Origin: Aquilaria yunnanensis
Lineage: Eukaryota > Streptophyta > Magnoliopsida > Malvales > Thymelaeaceae
Length of the DNA stretch: 64,000 bases
Assembly: GCA_039654915.1 (NCBI GenBank)
Contig: CM077596.1
Span: forward strand, 48,110,501-48,174,500
Direction of reading: 5' to 3'
Below the pieces are notes generated by a model that had not been told where the DNA came from, made no database searches, and worked only from the letters and a program-made list of their open reading frames with translations. The translations under genes were made by a program, and so were the position numbers. Of this stretch, positions 44,581 through 57,517 are shown one piece after another. Positions within the stretch are counted from its first letter, which is position 1. Every line of letters begins with the position of its first letter.

Positions 44581-44884
44581 ATGCCTCTCTCATGTCGCTA
44601 ACTAAGTTAGGGATGCGGTGACGAAGACCAGAGAAATTAATAGACATTTTCTTTTTTAGGCTATGAGGAAGAGGGATTGATGTCTAAGGAAGGAAATCAT
44701 GAAATTGAAGAGACATTCATGTCTAATGAAGGAAATCATGAGAAAGCTACCATAGAAAATAAAAGAAAATAAAGGAGAAAAATATGATTCTGGCGAGCTT
44801 AAGAACTACCAGAGACATGCGTGTAGTGAGAGGCTAAACATAAAAGCCGCAGTAAGAAATCTGGAGGAAAAATGAAACAAAGCA

Positions 44885-45240
44885 ATAGAAGCTAACTTTT
44901 TTTTATTTTTACATCTTTTTTATTTGAAATTAATTTTATTTGAAAATCAATATTACGTAGATTCAATAATCAATTTGAAAATAAATTTTTAGGATGTTAA
45001 ATTTTTATGAATTTTTCTTTTTTAAGGCTTGAAACTAGAAAAATTCGTAAAAACTTAGTAAGATTATAAAAACTATATTTTCAATTGATTATTGCAGCTA
45101 CATAATATTAACTTTTAATTAAAATTAATTTCAAGTAAAAAAGATATAAAAATAAAAATAAGTTATTTTGTAGTCAATTGACTAAAGTTAAAATGAATTG
45201 GGTGTTAATTTTTTTTTTTTCTATCAGAATAAATGAAGTG
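44885..45240. repeat. Foldback MITE, AT-rich
   Basis: The left arm (TTTTTATTTGAAATTAATTT near 44920) matches the complement of the right arm (AAATTAATTTCAAGTAAAAA near 45122). A relative lies inverted at 3940-4260. Confidence 0.6.
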
Positions 45241-45930
45241 AAGCCTTCAAAGAAAATATGACGTCCCCATGTGCTTAGGCTTTCCCCCTATATATAAACA
45301 TATACATTTCTCTTTCTTTTTATATGAAATTTTCTTGTATTAATTGGATGTGAACAATGATCACGGAAAGAACTATTTTTTTTTTTTTGGTATTGCAGCA
45401 TATTCGAAAAATCTGTGATTTAAGCTTTGAATAAATTAAAAACTTGTCTATCATCTGAATTTTAAATAACGTAAAAACTCGATATCTGGAGCGCATGAAT
45501 AAGGGTAAATTAAAATGGGTTTATTTATCCTTGAATTATATATCTTTGATACTTTTTCCATAAAAAAGGATGAATCATATTTTTCTGAGTTATCTAAAAA
45601 AAATTGAACTATTTACATTTTTTAGAAGGTTTTTAAAATTTAATTTTTCTTATTATCCTTATTTGAGCCAAAGAATGTTTTTTTGGTAATCAAATAAAAG
45701 AATTAATGTTTTTGTAATCATATAGAATACTTTTTTATATTTAAGCCAATCAATGTTCTTTTTGGTAATCAAAGAAAAGAATTAATGTTTTTGTAATCCT
45801 ATAAAATTCTTTATTATATTAGTCTTAGGGGCAAAAATGAAAAGGTAACATGATGTCCAGATTCCATTACTGGAACAATGGACATCAGTGTCCATATAAT
45901 TGTGAATATTTATGATAGTCGATAATAAGA

Positions 45931-45932
<2 letters not shown>

Positions 45933-45970
<38 letters not shown>
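45933..45970. repeat. AT dinucleotide microsatellite
   Basis: An unbroken AT run of 38 bases. Confidence 0.95.
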
Positions 45971-45974
<4 letters not shown>

Positions 45975-46084
45975 GTGGAACAGTCACGATACGCTAGTCA
46001 CCCTAGTACACATATGATATATTTATATGCTACCACACTACTCCCTTAAAATACGTACATATAAACACATTCGCATGATTTTGA

Positions 46085-46530
46085 GAAAAATTACAAAACC
46101 CCCCTATTTTTTTATTTAGCCTACACTTTACCCCTTTATTTTCAAAAACCTGCACATCACATCTTACTTTCTTTTAACTATTTGATAACAACTTCTAAAA
46201 TCTTAATTTAAACTGTTTAAAAACCATGTTCAGTTAATTTCCGAACTTTTGATTTTTTTAAGTTCACTGATGTTTAACAAATACCGATTCAAATTTTTAG
46301 GGAAGAAAAGGCATTTAGAAAGAAGAAAAATTGATAATTCAAATTATCTATTATCTGTGAAAGAAATATTAGAGAGATTAAAGTTAATGAAAGATGGTTA
46401 TTGTATAGTTTAAATTAGGTTTTTAGAAGTTGTTCTCGGATAGTATAAAAGAAGTAGGGGCAAAGTATATGTTTTTAAAAATAAGGGGAGCAAAGTGTAA
46501 GTTAGCCTAACCTCAAGAGTTATTGTAAGT
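46085..46530. repeat. Foldback MITE related to 3470-3905
   Basis: The ends AGAAAAATTACAAAACCCCC and the complement of GAGTTATTGTAAGTTTCCCC pair, as do the inner GCCTACACTTTACCCC and GGAGCAAAGTGTAAGTTAGC blocks. Confidence 0.6.
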
Positions 46531-46576
46531 TTCCCCATGTTTGTCTTCTTAGTACCTAATGAATATATAGAAACTC

Positions 46577-47172
46577 AAATAGGAATGTCAGTTTGTACTC
46601 TTACCTTGCGGGTACCCTACCCTATTTTACTCAATATGTAGGTTTTTTTTTTCAATTGAATTGGGTTTGGGCCGAGTTCGGATATTTTTTTTGGTTTTGT
46701 ACCTGCTCAGTATGGGGAGGGTACAAGTTTAGGGATCTACCCATCTCGAACTCGGCTCGTACTCTATCCGCATATTATACATAGCATATAAGTATATAAA
46801 ATATTACATATATTATATATACATATGAAATTCTAGTCCTATATAACCCAAATTTGTAATATAATTCTAACATAATGAACCCTAAAATTCACAATCGTAT
46901 GACTAAGCTATTTTGTTAATGGTTATGTTGTATATCCAAGCATGTCATGTTTTCTTTAGTTTCAATTTTATATTATGTGATCACTTGTGTGAGTATTGTG
47001 GGTACAATATCCGACCTTATTTGCCCCAATGCAGAACGTAGGGAGCGTTTAGGCGAAAAAATCCTATCCGCTGCAGGTTGTAGGGAGAATTTATGTGGAG
47101 TTTTTATATTACGGGTAAGGTTTGAGAATTACTCTACCCCTCTCAAACCTGACTTGTTGACATCTCTAACCC
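46577..47172. repeat. hAT-like MITE with GGGTACCC-type ends (tentative)
   Basis: The left AGGAATGTCAGTTTGTACTC...CGGGTACCC and the complement of the right end (AACCTGACTTGTTGACATCTC) form imperfect inverted ends. The interior is AT-rich, with motifs like GGGTTTGGGC. No coding sequence is supported. Confidence 0.4.
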
Positions 47173-47800
47173 CAGATTTAAATGCTCAAAACAAGCTATG
47201 TTCCTCAAGACTATTGACTTCTCAGGTTCAGACGTTGCTTAGGCCTTTCACTCTAGACAAGGTGAAGAGAACAATATTTCAGTTGGGCAATTATAAATCT
47301 CCAAGTTTAGACAACATTCCTCTAATCGTTTTCAAGAAATATAGGAAGTTCACGGTGCCTCAGTTACTGATGCTACTCTCTCTTTTCTAAATGGGGAAGG
47401 TTTCTTACTCAAACAACTTAACAAAATCTTTATTACCCTTTTTCCTAAGAAACTGAATCCAGAAAAATTTGTGACTTTTGCCCTATCAGTCTTTGTAACA
47501 CATCTTATAATGTTATCTCTAAAGTCTTAATAAATTGGCTTAAACTGATCCTTTCTTCTTCAGTGGGCCAATATCAAAATGCCTTTGTGCTCGGGCAATC
47601 TATTTAAGATAATTTTATTATTGCTCATGAACTCTTTTTGGCTATTAAGGCAACTCCTCGAATAAGTGGTACTAAGGCTCCTAAAGTAGCTTTGAAGTTG
47701 AACATCTAGAAGGCATATGATAATCTTGAATGATCATTCATTGAAAAGATTCTTCATGCTTTTAGTTTTCCCCTTCATTGGATCAAGCTTATTATGCCCG
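47173..47800 (+). pseudogene. LINE reverse transcriptase relic
   Basis: This follows the plant L1 reverse transcriptase N-terminal part. It runs TLLRPFTLDKVKRTIFQLGN near 47235, a degraded KSPSLDNIP (normally KAPGPDG-P), FKKYRKFTVPQ, then with stops and shifts the LIPKK-NP-x-x-x-x-FRPISL and NRLK zones. Near 47560-47610 is a VGQYQNAFVLGQSI-like block, and at about 47690-47740 the LKLNI-KAYDNLE-like motif. It has many stops and is dead. It is an independent fragment from the LINE at 367-1110. Confidence 0.75.
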
Positions 47801-48654
47801 AGTTCGAATCTAGCCCTTGCCAAAGTGGAATACCCAAAATTAATAATCTAACTCAGAGACCATCTACGTTTTGAGAAATGGGCGATTGAACCCCAACATT
47901 TCCTACCAGATTACTACTACTTCTACTACCCTTACTTCTAACATTTTTCTGAGGATAAAGAAAAATGGATAAATGAAAAATCACTATTTGCAGGGCCATA
48001 TACATATAGTCCATATAACAAATTGTCCCAACTCATTATTAACCCTTAAGCTTTACATTCCTAAGCAAAAATATGCCCTTAACGTTCATTATCAAAGTGA
48101 AAAGCTAAACAAACAACAAGAAGCTATTTTGGAAAAAGAACATATTAAAAAATCATGCAGTTTCTTTACAATTGTAATTCTTATGGTATATGAAACCGTG
48201 GGATTTTTTATTTTTATTTTTATTTTTTATTTCAGTTTCTTTTGTTAAAGTGGTAATGTATAATTACTTAAAATTAGACCTTTTATTTAAAAGATATAAT
48301 AGGGCTAATTTTTTTTATTATACACTAACTTTTAATTAATAGAAAATCTCTTTAAACATTAACAAACTTTTTCCCCAAACCTGTAGTGTTATTATGTATG
48401 AAACGTTATCAAATTTTTATATCTGATTTTTTTTTACTTTTCTTGATTAGAGATTCCCTCAATATTTAATTAATATAGTAAAGATATGACATCACTATTC
48501 CAAATCAGATGATTATTTTTTTCTCGTCTAAGAAAAATGATTTAATCCAATAAGAAAAATGATGTACAAACAATTGAGTCACACACATCCTTTCAGATAC
48601 TTTTTCTTGCTAATATAAGTGGATCATTTTCAAGATATTATAATGGATATGAAA
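47801..48654. other. AT-rich intergenic DNA
   Basis: There is no supported gene. Short frames at 47973-48248 end in a T-rich run and look random. Confidence 0.5.
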
Positions 48655-49425
48655 GTATAGATGAAAATTGGATGAGTTGGGTTAGGTTTGGGTCAAATCA
48701 TTTAGATTTGGATTTAAATTGGGTTAGCATGTTTGAAGGTTCAGGTCAGGTTATTTAGGTTTAGGTTGAGTAGATTTCAAGTTCGGATTAGGTCAGACTT
48801 GATTTATTTGGATGTTCGGCCAATATAGGTCAGGTTATTCAAGTTTCAAACTAGATATAACTTGATCGTTGAGCTTACTTGGTTCACTAATGTATAAGCC
48901 AAAATGACTTAATTGATGCAATTTTTTATTTTAGTTTTGATTAAAATTTAATTTAACTAAATATAAAAATAATATAAAATTCTTGAAGATATATTAATAT
49001 ATAATTTCTTTAACAAAATATTATAATTCCTAAAACTTAATTATTTCTATTTCTCTCTTTCCGTTTCACTAATCGTTTCTCTTATTCCTCATTCGCTTAC
49101 TCCATAATGCAGAACAGATCGACAGAATAGAAGAAAATCAGCCACTCGTGTTAAATCATATTTTTTTTAAAATCTTTGCCGCCATATGATTCATGTTGAT
49201 TTAAATTAAAATCGGGTCTTGTATGGTTTAATCATAGGTCATTTCAAGTTCGGGTTAGGTCAAGCTTTGGTTAGGGTTTTCTCAGGTTTTACTTCAATCA
49301 GATTAAGGATACAGCCGGGTTTGAGTTATTGATTTTTTTTTGTCAAATCGAATTAGGTTGGACTTGGATTCAAGTGGGTCGGGCCAGGCCATTGGGTTGG
49401 ATCAAATTTTGTCATCCTTATAAGT
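48655..49425. repeat. Repeat with inverted ends and GGGTTAGG-type tandem motifs
   Basis: The left TATAGATGAAAATTGGATGAG and the complement of the right end (AATTTTGTCATCCTTA) form inverted ends. The interior repeats GGTCAGGTTATTTAGGTTTAG-like motifs. It is probably a non-autonomous hAT-type element. Confidence 0.45.
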
Positions 49426-49529
49426 GAGGTATACTTAATTGGTTTTGATAATGTGTTATACTGATTATTAGTTTTTTTCCAACAACAATCAATTCCTACA
49501 TGCATGCAAAAATAAAAGGTAACCATGTG

Positions 49530-51648
49530 TGAGTAGCTTCAACCTTGGTGGCCCCTTAGGCATGGGTGCAATTATTGGCACTGCCTCACACTGATCCTCA
49601 TGCTAGGGTGTAGAAAAAATAAAGTTATCACCTAAGTTTAAAAACAAGATAAAAACCAGGAAATCCCCAATTTGACTCCAAATTATTGAAAAAGTGAATG
49701 TTGAGAAAAATCGTAGATTTTGGGATCGGGAGTTGGGTACGAGTTGGGAAGGTATTAGGCACCCAAATCATCTAAAACAAGCTTAAAACAAGTGAAAATC
49801 AATTGTTAGTGTTATGAAAATACATGCATGTGTTAAATGTCAAACAAAAGAGAGACGGTCAATTTTAGTTATTAGGCTTAAACTTTGGTTGAACTCCCAA
49901 GCTTCCTGCATACCCGGGTTTGAGTCAGGATCAAAGCCTATGTAGTTTGCTCCCGTATGAATGGGAGGCTTAGATGACTAGTTAGGACGTGTTCCTGGAT
50001 AGTCGATGAAATGGTTGCAACAAGAGCAGTCGAATCGTCTCGAGTGCAAGGTTTGATGTTGAGGACGGTTAGGGTTGCCTTGAAGTTGCTCAGATTGGTG
50101 GTGGTGGAAGATTTTCTTAAGTGGCATTCCTCTGGTACCTAAAAATCCAACACATGACTTTGACAAAAAATAAAAACAAAAGAAGTTAGTCCATAAAATA
50201 AAGGTAAAAGTAAAAACTAAAAGATAAGATAAAATTAAAATTAATTTTAGAAAACCCTAACAAACTCAATTGACTCAATTATAATCCTGCAAGAAAAGTG
50301 TTAATGAAAAAGACATAGAGGGAAAATAAGACTATTTTAGCACAAAATACTAAAAATGAATATAAGCAAATAAAATAAAATCAAAGTAAACTTTAATTGA
50401 CTCAAAATTAGTTAAAATTAATTAAATGTAAGAAATAATAAAAATTTTTGGTGAAATTGGCTTGAAAATGACTCAAAACAAGAAAAAAAAAGTTCTGATC
50501 AGTGGCTAAATTGTAAGAAGATAGACTTGTAACTCTAGTGACTAATCGACAAAGAAAAGAAACAAAGGTTGGTGATTTGAACGAAGAAAGCTAGAAAACA
50601 AAACGGTTAAGCCCAGGTTTTACTAGAAATGTGTATGGGTTGGATTTTATGGGCTGGGCTTGGCAATCAAATCTGTCAGGCCTTTAGTCGAACTGGCCCA
50701 AAGGGCTGTATCTCTCTCCTCCCTCTTCGAATCCCCACGGCGGCATAGGCGGTAGGCTGGGGCTACGATGGGACAGCGGTGCTGCAACGGTAGCGTGGTG
50801 GGGTTCCGATGACTACAAAAAAGCTTCAGATGGTGGCAGGTTCCTATCTGAAACGGGCTGGACGGATCACGGCAAGAGCTCCTCCCCTCATCTGTCATCA
50901 CCGGTAGCGGACAACGCCTGGGATATGCAGTGCGGCACGAGGGGCGACGACGGTGGAGCGTATGGCGTCAAGGGCAGGAGCAGATGAAAGCCAGGTGCTG
51001 AAGGCTAGGGTTTGTGGAAAATTAGGGACTGATACTGCAATTTTTTCTTTTTCCTGATTGTTGCTTAGGGTTTTTAATTTACCTTTTGATTTCGAATCCC
51101 CGTAATTTTGAGATTATAATGCATATTTATATATATTCAAGTCCTTAAAGCCAAAGAAAACCATTCAATGGTAGAATCTTGATCAAACTAGGACAAAATC
51201 ATAAGAAATCTAATAATTAAAAATTTAGTCCCTAATTCTTCGCTAAGTTCCATCCTTGTGCAAACTATCCTAGAATAATCAATCATGGCCAGAATTCTCA
51301 TATATTTTCAATAAAGCCAAAGAAAATTTAGATTTGTCAATTAAGCCCGGAATTTTGTAAGATTTTCAATTAAAGCCCAATACTTCCTAGAAATTTCAAT
51401 TAATGCCCAAGGTTTCAAAATTAAGCACAATTTTAACTCAAATTACTCGAATGACTCAAATTTCATACTAAAAATAAAAACAACTTAATTAAGACCTAAG
51501 AAAAATTTAAAGACTAAAAAAAAAATTAGGGACACAACACAATAATTTTAGATAGGAAAAGATCAAAATGCCCCTAAACACTAATTAACAAATATTTTCC
51601 TAATTTAGCCTAAGGCACCTAACTGAAGGTCAAAATAAGTGTTAACAC
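49530..51648 (-). repeat. Element G: Ogre/Tat-like LTR, minus orientation (tentative)
   Basis: On the minus strand the right edge begins TGTTAACACTTATTTTGACC, similar to the start of LTR C (TGTTGACACCC). A GC- and pyrimidine-rich zone follows at 50700-51000, as in C. Near the other end the minus strand reads CTCGTACCCAACTCCCGATC, comparable to CCGTACTCCCGATCCCCGAA in C. 50200-50560 and 51040-51560 are AT-rich with no coding sequence. Exact limits and target duplication were not found. Confidence 0.5.
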
Positions 51649-52276
51649 TACGTTATTCAAAATGTAAGATGAATAAGAAACTTAATTATTACAGATGTCA
51701 TTCTTAAGATAAAATAACAAAAAATGAAAAAAAAAACATATTGAATAATGTTAGTAACTTGGGTCAACCCGGCTCAACCAATTTTGGGGCAATTTGGTCC
51801 AGTTTCAGGTTAACCATGTTTGTGGGCAGGGCTATGCTCGTTTGGGCTTCCTTCCTTCTCCTGGCCCATATTTACCTCACCTCCTCCTGAGTTCACTCCG
51901 TGTTAAGTCAAGCTCAAATTTGACCGAAATGGGATGAATTTGACCCGAACTAGATTTGGGGCGGGCCTAGATCTGCCTGACCCACTGGTCACCCCATGAT
52001 AGTTAAGAAGAATATAAGATAATTTAATCAAACGATTGGTCATTCTAAATTCTTTTTTGGTGCATTGGTCATTCTAAATTCTAACTAATAGGTTCTTGGA
52101 CTAAAATGAACCAAGTTGCACATTTGAAGTCAATTTCTTTATTATTAAGTAGAAACATGTGGAAATTATTTCAATTGTCTAACAGAAACAGAGAAGTTCA
52201 GAGAGGCTGACAGTTGCAGATGCCAGCAATAATACATCCCGGCACCGGGAGAAGAAATCCTTCGGGTTCTGAACAA
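51649..52276. other. Intergenic DNA and gene 5' leader
   Basis: 51755-52000 carries GGGTCAACCCGGCTC-type text, likely a MITE fragment. 52170-52276 is the probable 5' untranslated region of the hydrolase gene. I see no convincing TATA box. Confidence 0.45.
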
Positions 52277-54538
52277 ATGGCGGTCCTCCCTCTCCCTTTC
52301 CATTCTGCTTTCCGCTCCTCGACCCGACCTCACGAGACTTCTGCTTGCCTTAACCCTGTCAACCCCATATCCGAACGGTTGCCTTCCCTCGGTCATCGTC
52401 GACAGAGACGGGCTCTGCTCTGTCCGGCGGCCGCATTGAAGGTAGCTGTGGATAAGAAGCCGCTGGCTGCATTGAAGGTACCTGCAGACAAGAAGCCGGC
52501 AATCTGCACGTCCGACGAGCTTCACTACGTCGACGTTCCGAACTCTGATTGGCGGCTCGCTCTCTGGCGCTACCTTCCTTCTCCCCTGGCGCCACAGAGG
52601 AATCACCCGCTCTTGTTGTTGTCTGGGATTGGGAGCAATGCAATTGGATATGATCTCTCTCCTGAGGTCACATTTTTTCTGCTTTGATTTAACTTCAAAT
52701 TTCATTTCTTTTCTCCCTTCTCCCTTTTCAGTTGGTTCAATGCTATAATCTTGCTGGCAGAACTCATTTGCACGCTACATGGCGGGTCAAGGTTACGATA
52801 CCTGGACCGTTGAACTGCGAGGTGCTGGTTTGAGTACCCCCAAGATGGACCCAGACGAAGCTAATGGCCGTTCTGAGGAGCTTCCAGTCAGAAGTCGGGC
52901 AAAAGAAATGGCACTTGGATCCTGGCAATTTGACTTCACTGAGAATTTTGCTCACCCTTCACATCGCTCTGGTTCTGCAGAGGATGGAAACAACTTTTTT
53001 GTCGCTACCCAGATGAGGGACTTCATTCAGAAACTTCTGAATGTAGTTGAAGGCGTTGAAGGATCATCTCCGCGGTTGTTCTCGGCTGTGCATGGCCATA
53101 TATCTTCCAGCCTGAAAAATCTTCAGAAACAATTAGATACAGTTGTGAGGTGTAACTGGGACTTTGAAAACTACCTGGAGGAGGATGTCCCAGCTGCTGT
53201 AAGTTGACACTTCTCCATTGCAAACGTTTTTCTGGTACTTGTTGGTGTGTGAAACTTACTGCTCTTACTGAGTGAAATTTCCTCTTAGATGGAGTACATA
53301 AGGACCCAAAGCAAACCCAAGGATGGCAAGTTGCTTGCAGTTGGCCATTCCATGGGCGGTATCTTGCTATATGCAACGCTCTCCCGATGTTGTAAGAACT
53401 TATCCTTTAAACATCTATGATCTATGTGTCAAACAAGTTGCTGATCTAAATGAATCTTGTTCTTTTGGTAACAGATTTTGAAGGGAGGGACTCCGGATTG
53501 GCATCTGTTGCCACATTGGGCTCATCACTTGATTTTGCATCTTCTCAATCAACACTGAAGATGCTTTTACCTCTGGCAAGTTTACAATAGATCTAATTGA
53601 CCTCTTTTAACTTTTTACATGGTAGAGGGCTAACCGCTTTAACAGGTTGACCATGCAAGGGCCTTGGATGTTTCTATGAGCCCAATTGGGTCACTGGTTT
53701 CTGCCGTCCATCCTTTTGCTACTCGTCTTCCCTATGCTTCTGCATGGTTAAGTACTCAAATTTCTGCACCAGATATGATGCAACCTGAGCTGCTTGAGAA
53801 GCTTCTCTTAAACAATTTTTGTAAGTGCTTGATACTTATGTTATTAATGTTCATCAAAGAACAACTAATTTTGTTCTAGCGATCAAAATATGACAAACTT
53901 TTTCTTTTTATTGATTCTTAAATGGCTGGTTTTTGCCCTATCTCCAATTACTAAAGGCAATTGATTTGTAATTTGCAGGCACAACAATACCTTTTAATCT
54001 TCTTCTACAGCTGGCCACAGCCTTCCAAAAGCAAGGATTGTGTAACAGACATGGGACTCTTTTCTATAAGGATCATTTACGCAAAAGCAAAGTGCCCATC
54101 TTAGCTCTTGCTGGAGATCAAGATGTCATATGCCCACCTGAAGCTGTATATGGTACGTTTCCCCGTTTCTCCAATGCACTGGGGATGTTTTATATGTGGT
54201 TAAGACACTTAATTGCTAAGCACCACATGTAAGTCTCATTGGTGGTTATACTTTCCATTGATCAGAAACTGTAAAGCTTATACCTAAGAATTTGATCACC
54301 TACAAAGTTTTTGGGGAGTCAGGAGGTCCGCACTACGCTCACTATGATATAGTGGGTAGTCATCTGGTAAGGGTCAATCAGACTATTCTCGTTCATCAAC
54401 TCTGACTCTGTGCCTTTAATAAGTTTTTTTTTTTTTTCTTGAAATGTTTTATAATTGTGGTTTGATATGTTTTTGCAGGCCAAAGATCTTGTGTATCCAT
54501 GCATTGTTGAGTTTTTCAATCGTCACGATGTTGCTTGA
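52277..54538 (+). CDS. Alpha/beta hydrolase, plant At1g15060-like (PIRSF031088 type)
   Basis: This is the only intact gene in the window. Eight exons join in phase: 52277-52666, 52761-53198, 53289-53391, 53475-53575, 53646-53820, 53979-54152, 54266-54366 and 54479-54538, giving 513 residues. The N-terminus (MAVLPLPFHSAFRSSTRP) is Ser/Arg-rich without acids, like a plastid transit peptide. Then come the family segment DELHYVDVPNSDWRLALWRY, the HPLLLLSGIGSNAIGYDLSP strand-loop and DTWTVELRGAGLST. The nucleophile elbow GHSMGG, Asp in LALAGDQDVICPPEAV and His in GGPHYAHYDIV supply a full Ser-Asp-His triad. The substrate is unknown. Start: 52277 has a good AACAAATGG context; an in-frame ATG at 52214 would add 21 residues. 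All introns are GT-AG except intron 4, which has a GC donor. Confidence 0.9.
53576..53645 (+). other. GC-AG intron (intron 4 of the hydrolase gene)
   Basis: The exon ends CCTCTG and the intron begins GCAAGT, ending TTTAACAG. The joint keeps the frame (LPL to VDHARAL). GC donors are a known minority class and usually have a strong remaining consensus, as here (G|GCAAGT). Confidence 0.75.
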
Positions 54539-55549
54539 TTACTTGGTGGAATTTTAGATGATCTATAGAAAAGGTAGCGGATGCAATTATATGGCACAAA
54601 ATAGGTTCCATACCGTATGTACAAATTATTTGAATAGAAAATTATCGGCACTTATTAAGTTGTAACAAATATTTCATACTATATGTGTAAATGAGGTTTG
54701 CGGTTGAATGGTAGGCCTTGTGAAATTTGACATAATCAATAAATCCCAGCCATACATTGAATAGAAAATTATCGGCCTTATTCGCTTGTAGAAGGCCTTG
54801 GAGTTCAGCTTCCAACTGAGGTATAGAAGGGGATATGGAGTCTGTGTTGTAATTTAGGTTGACCACTAACTTCTTTCCATGCCCGTGCTGCTTCTCTCAT
54901 ATGTTGAGATTATGAGTCATAGGATACATTTTATTAGATTCTCATGTTCAGTACAGAGTGTTTGGTGTATTAAAAAAATGACTTAAGGAATTTGGTTAGA
55001 TGCTCTCATGTGGCTAAAATTTGTTGAATAAGGTCGTCTCATTTTACTATGATTGATTGAGTATGTAATGTTACATTCTGTAAAACACACTTATTTCTGC
55101 CTAACTAAATAGGCAAAATACGACCATTACATGGAACTACCTTTATGTGTCATTGAAGAATACAAGATTTTTGTTACTTTTAAATTGCGTGAAGCAGCAT
55201 TAGCAAAATATATATTAGAGTTGTAAGAGTTATATATATATATAAAATCACAAAAGAAAAAGTAGACTCATAAACGATAAAATGATGACGCAGAAATGAA
55301 TATATGTACTTTTGACATGTGCCAACAAATATACTCGGATAATCATTATACGAAAACGGTGAGAGGATATACCACCCCCATCGAGGTGCATAATGGAATA
55401 AATATCTTATATTAATTGGGAACTAAACCCTTAGCCAGCCATTCACAAGTTCTTGTCATAATGCCCTTTATACAACAATCTCATGAGCAACCAAACAAAA
55501 TCGGAGTTGTAAGAGATGGAGTACTAAAGTATTATTTGTAGTCATCGTC
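54539..55549. other. 3' region of the hydrolase gene and AT-rich intergenic DNA
   Basis: A candidate poly(A) signal AATAAA lies at about 54738-54743, some 200 bp after the stop. An imperfect repeat GAATAGAAAATTATCGGC occurs twice (about 54633 and 54758). Nothing else is assignable to 55549. Confidence 0.4.
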
Positions 55550-55640
55550 TATCGAGTTCAACCGGTAAAGGCATGATACTATCTCAATCGAGATTTGAGT
55601 TTAAGGTGTGGCGGAGGCACTCCCACACATAAACTGGACA
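55550..55640 (+). repeat. tRNA-derived SINE-like fragment (tentative)
   Basis: GAGTTCAACCGGTAAAGGCA resembles a tRNA D-arm/A-box, and about 30 bp later GAGATTTGAGTTTAAGG resembles a decayed B-box. The spacing is right for a plant SINE head. No tail or target duplication was identified. Confidence 0.3.
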
Positions 55641-55969
55641 ACAAGTTCATAAGATACAACGTGATTCCATACAAGTTTCGTGAGAAATATAACTTATTCT
55701 TGGAATTTTCTTTATAACGCTTATTACCTTAAATATATACTATACATACTCCTAATTACCAAAAAATAGAAAAAAGTATTTTTTGTAATGATCTCTTGAA
55801 GTCTAGACATTAGAACTGAATGGCTTGCCATAGTTGTTAGGTTAGGGCTGATGTTTTTAATGATTCACTAGGTTAGGACTCATATAATACGTTAGTAAGT
55901 TTTTCTAGCTTGGGATCGAATGAGTATGTCTAAACACTATGGTGGGTGTGGTTTTCACGATCTAAGTGT
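55641..55969. other. Unassigned AT-rich DNA
   Basis: I see nothing supportable here. Confidence 0.5.
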
Positions 55970-57457
55970 ATTTAAGTTGGCTTTTCTAGCTAAATAGGGA
56001 AAGTGGTTGATGCAGTTTCTATATTCCCTGGTGGCTAGGCTATTAAGTGCTAGATATTACCCACCTTTAAATTTTGTACATGCTAGCTAGTGTCCTATTC
56101 TTGGCGAAGCTTGCTGGCAGGTCCAGATGTATTGCATGGTAGGGAATGGGCAGAATAGATCAGTATGGTTTGACAACTAGATTCACTCCGCTCCTCATGG
56201 TAGTCTATTGATGGAATTTATCCCATCATTGGAGCAGCTTCGGGTTAGTGATTTTATTTATGTAGCTAATCAGGTATGGAGGGAGACGGATTTGCATGCA
56301 ATTTTCCATCCTTGCGATGTTTTTCACACCACCCAATTTTCCTTTGGCCGAACTACTCAACTTGACCGTTTTATTTGGGAAATTATCGAAAATGGTGAGT
56401 TCTCGGTTAGATCCATATACCATCTTGGATTGGTCCTAGTCGGTTTGCATTCGAAGGCTTCATTAGAGGATTAGAGGTTTTGGGCTTGGGTGTGGAGCTT
56501 AGCCTTACCTCCTAAAGTCTTGAATTTTTTAGGGCGAGCTCTATCGAATGCACTTCTATCTCAAGATAATTTGCGCTATTAAGGTATGCATGCCCCTTCT
56601 AGTTGAATGTTGTGTGATGGGGGGATGAGTCTTTGTTGCTTTTATTTTTTTTATTGCCCTTTATCTCGCCAAGTTTGGGAGTCGTTGGGTTTCATTTTTC
56701 TTAAGCCACTCAGATTTGACACTCTTTAGAGAATACTTTTGCGCAGATTACACATTGAGACCAACACTTGGTGATTACTTAGTGGAAGCTCTGGTGGAAT
56801 CAGAATCATTGTTTTTTCAAGCATGTGTCCTATTAGCCTATAACTCCAGTAATGCAATTGAAGGATTTTTCATCATGAGTTTCATCAGTTGCTCCAAAAT
56901 CCTCATGAAGGAGACATTTCTCATTCGATCATTCATGTTAGAAGCCTTTGGATTTGAGAGTGGTGAAATTGAATGTTGATGCTGCTGTATTTCGCTCTCA
57001 TGCATCAAATGTCATTGGTGTAGTGACCCATGTCATAAGGGTAAAGCCCCTTTTGCTCATGTCCCAAAAAATCCAATTTTATAAAATTGCTCTACAAGTG
57101 GAAGCTACAGTGATTTTATTTGCTCTTCTTGAGGCACAGAGGTATATGTGGCAGTCGGTCATTCTAGAGTTGGATTCTCAAATTTTAATTTTGGCTTTCC
57201 AGCCAGGCAGGACTATTTTTATGTTTTCATTTGGTGCTATTCTAGAGGATATTCAATCATTAGTTTCATCTTTCAATTTGGTTGCTTTTGAGTTTAGGAG
57301 TAGATGTAGTAATATAATAGCTCATAGTTTAGCTAAAGCATCATCTATATGAGTAGGTCATGTCATTTATGCTGAGCTATTCTAGATTGGCTAAATAATG
57401 TTCTTTGTTACGATATTGATTAATGCCAATTAAGGAGCATTATTTAAAAAAAAAAAA
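55970..57457 (+). pseudogene. LINE 3' half: zinc-binding region and RNase H-like domain, ending in poly(A)
   Basis: Conceptual translation follows the C-terminal part of plant LINE ORF2. There is an LSARYYPP...FVHASLG segment near 56045, then a VGNGQNRSVWFDN segment near 56140. Residues DRFIWEIIENGEFSVRSIYHL (split by length here) fall near 56365, and PPKVLNFLGRALSNAL near 56510. A frame from 56948 to 57352 then encodes an RNase H of the RVT_3 type (VVKLNVDAAV, ILELDSQILILAFQPG, SNIIAHSLAKASS). At about 57445-57457 an A-run marks the LINE 3' end. Stops and shifts in the upstream part make it inactive, although the RNase H frame itself is open for 134 codons. Confidence 0.8.
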
Positions 57458-57517
57458 TTATAGTAACTGACATCCAAGCAATAAATTGATTTTAGTTTTG
57501 TTGGGACTTTGTTTGAT

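Noticed and set aside
47795..47830. tRNA-like string GAGTTCGAATCTAGC
   Set aside because: It resembles a T-arm, but no acceptor, D-arm or anticodon arm can be folded around it, so no tRNA gene is called.
52166..52705. Minus-strand open frame of 179 codons over the hydrolase first exon
   Set aside because: It is a shadow of exon 1. The plus strand has family-specific sequence and in-phase splice joints.
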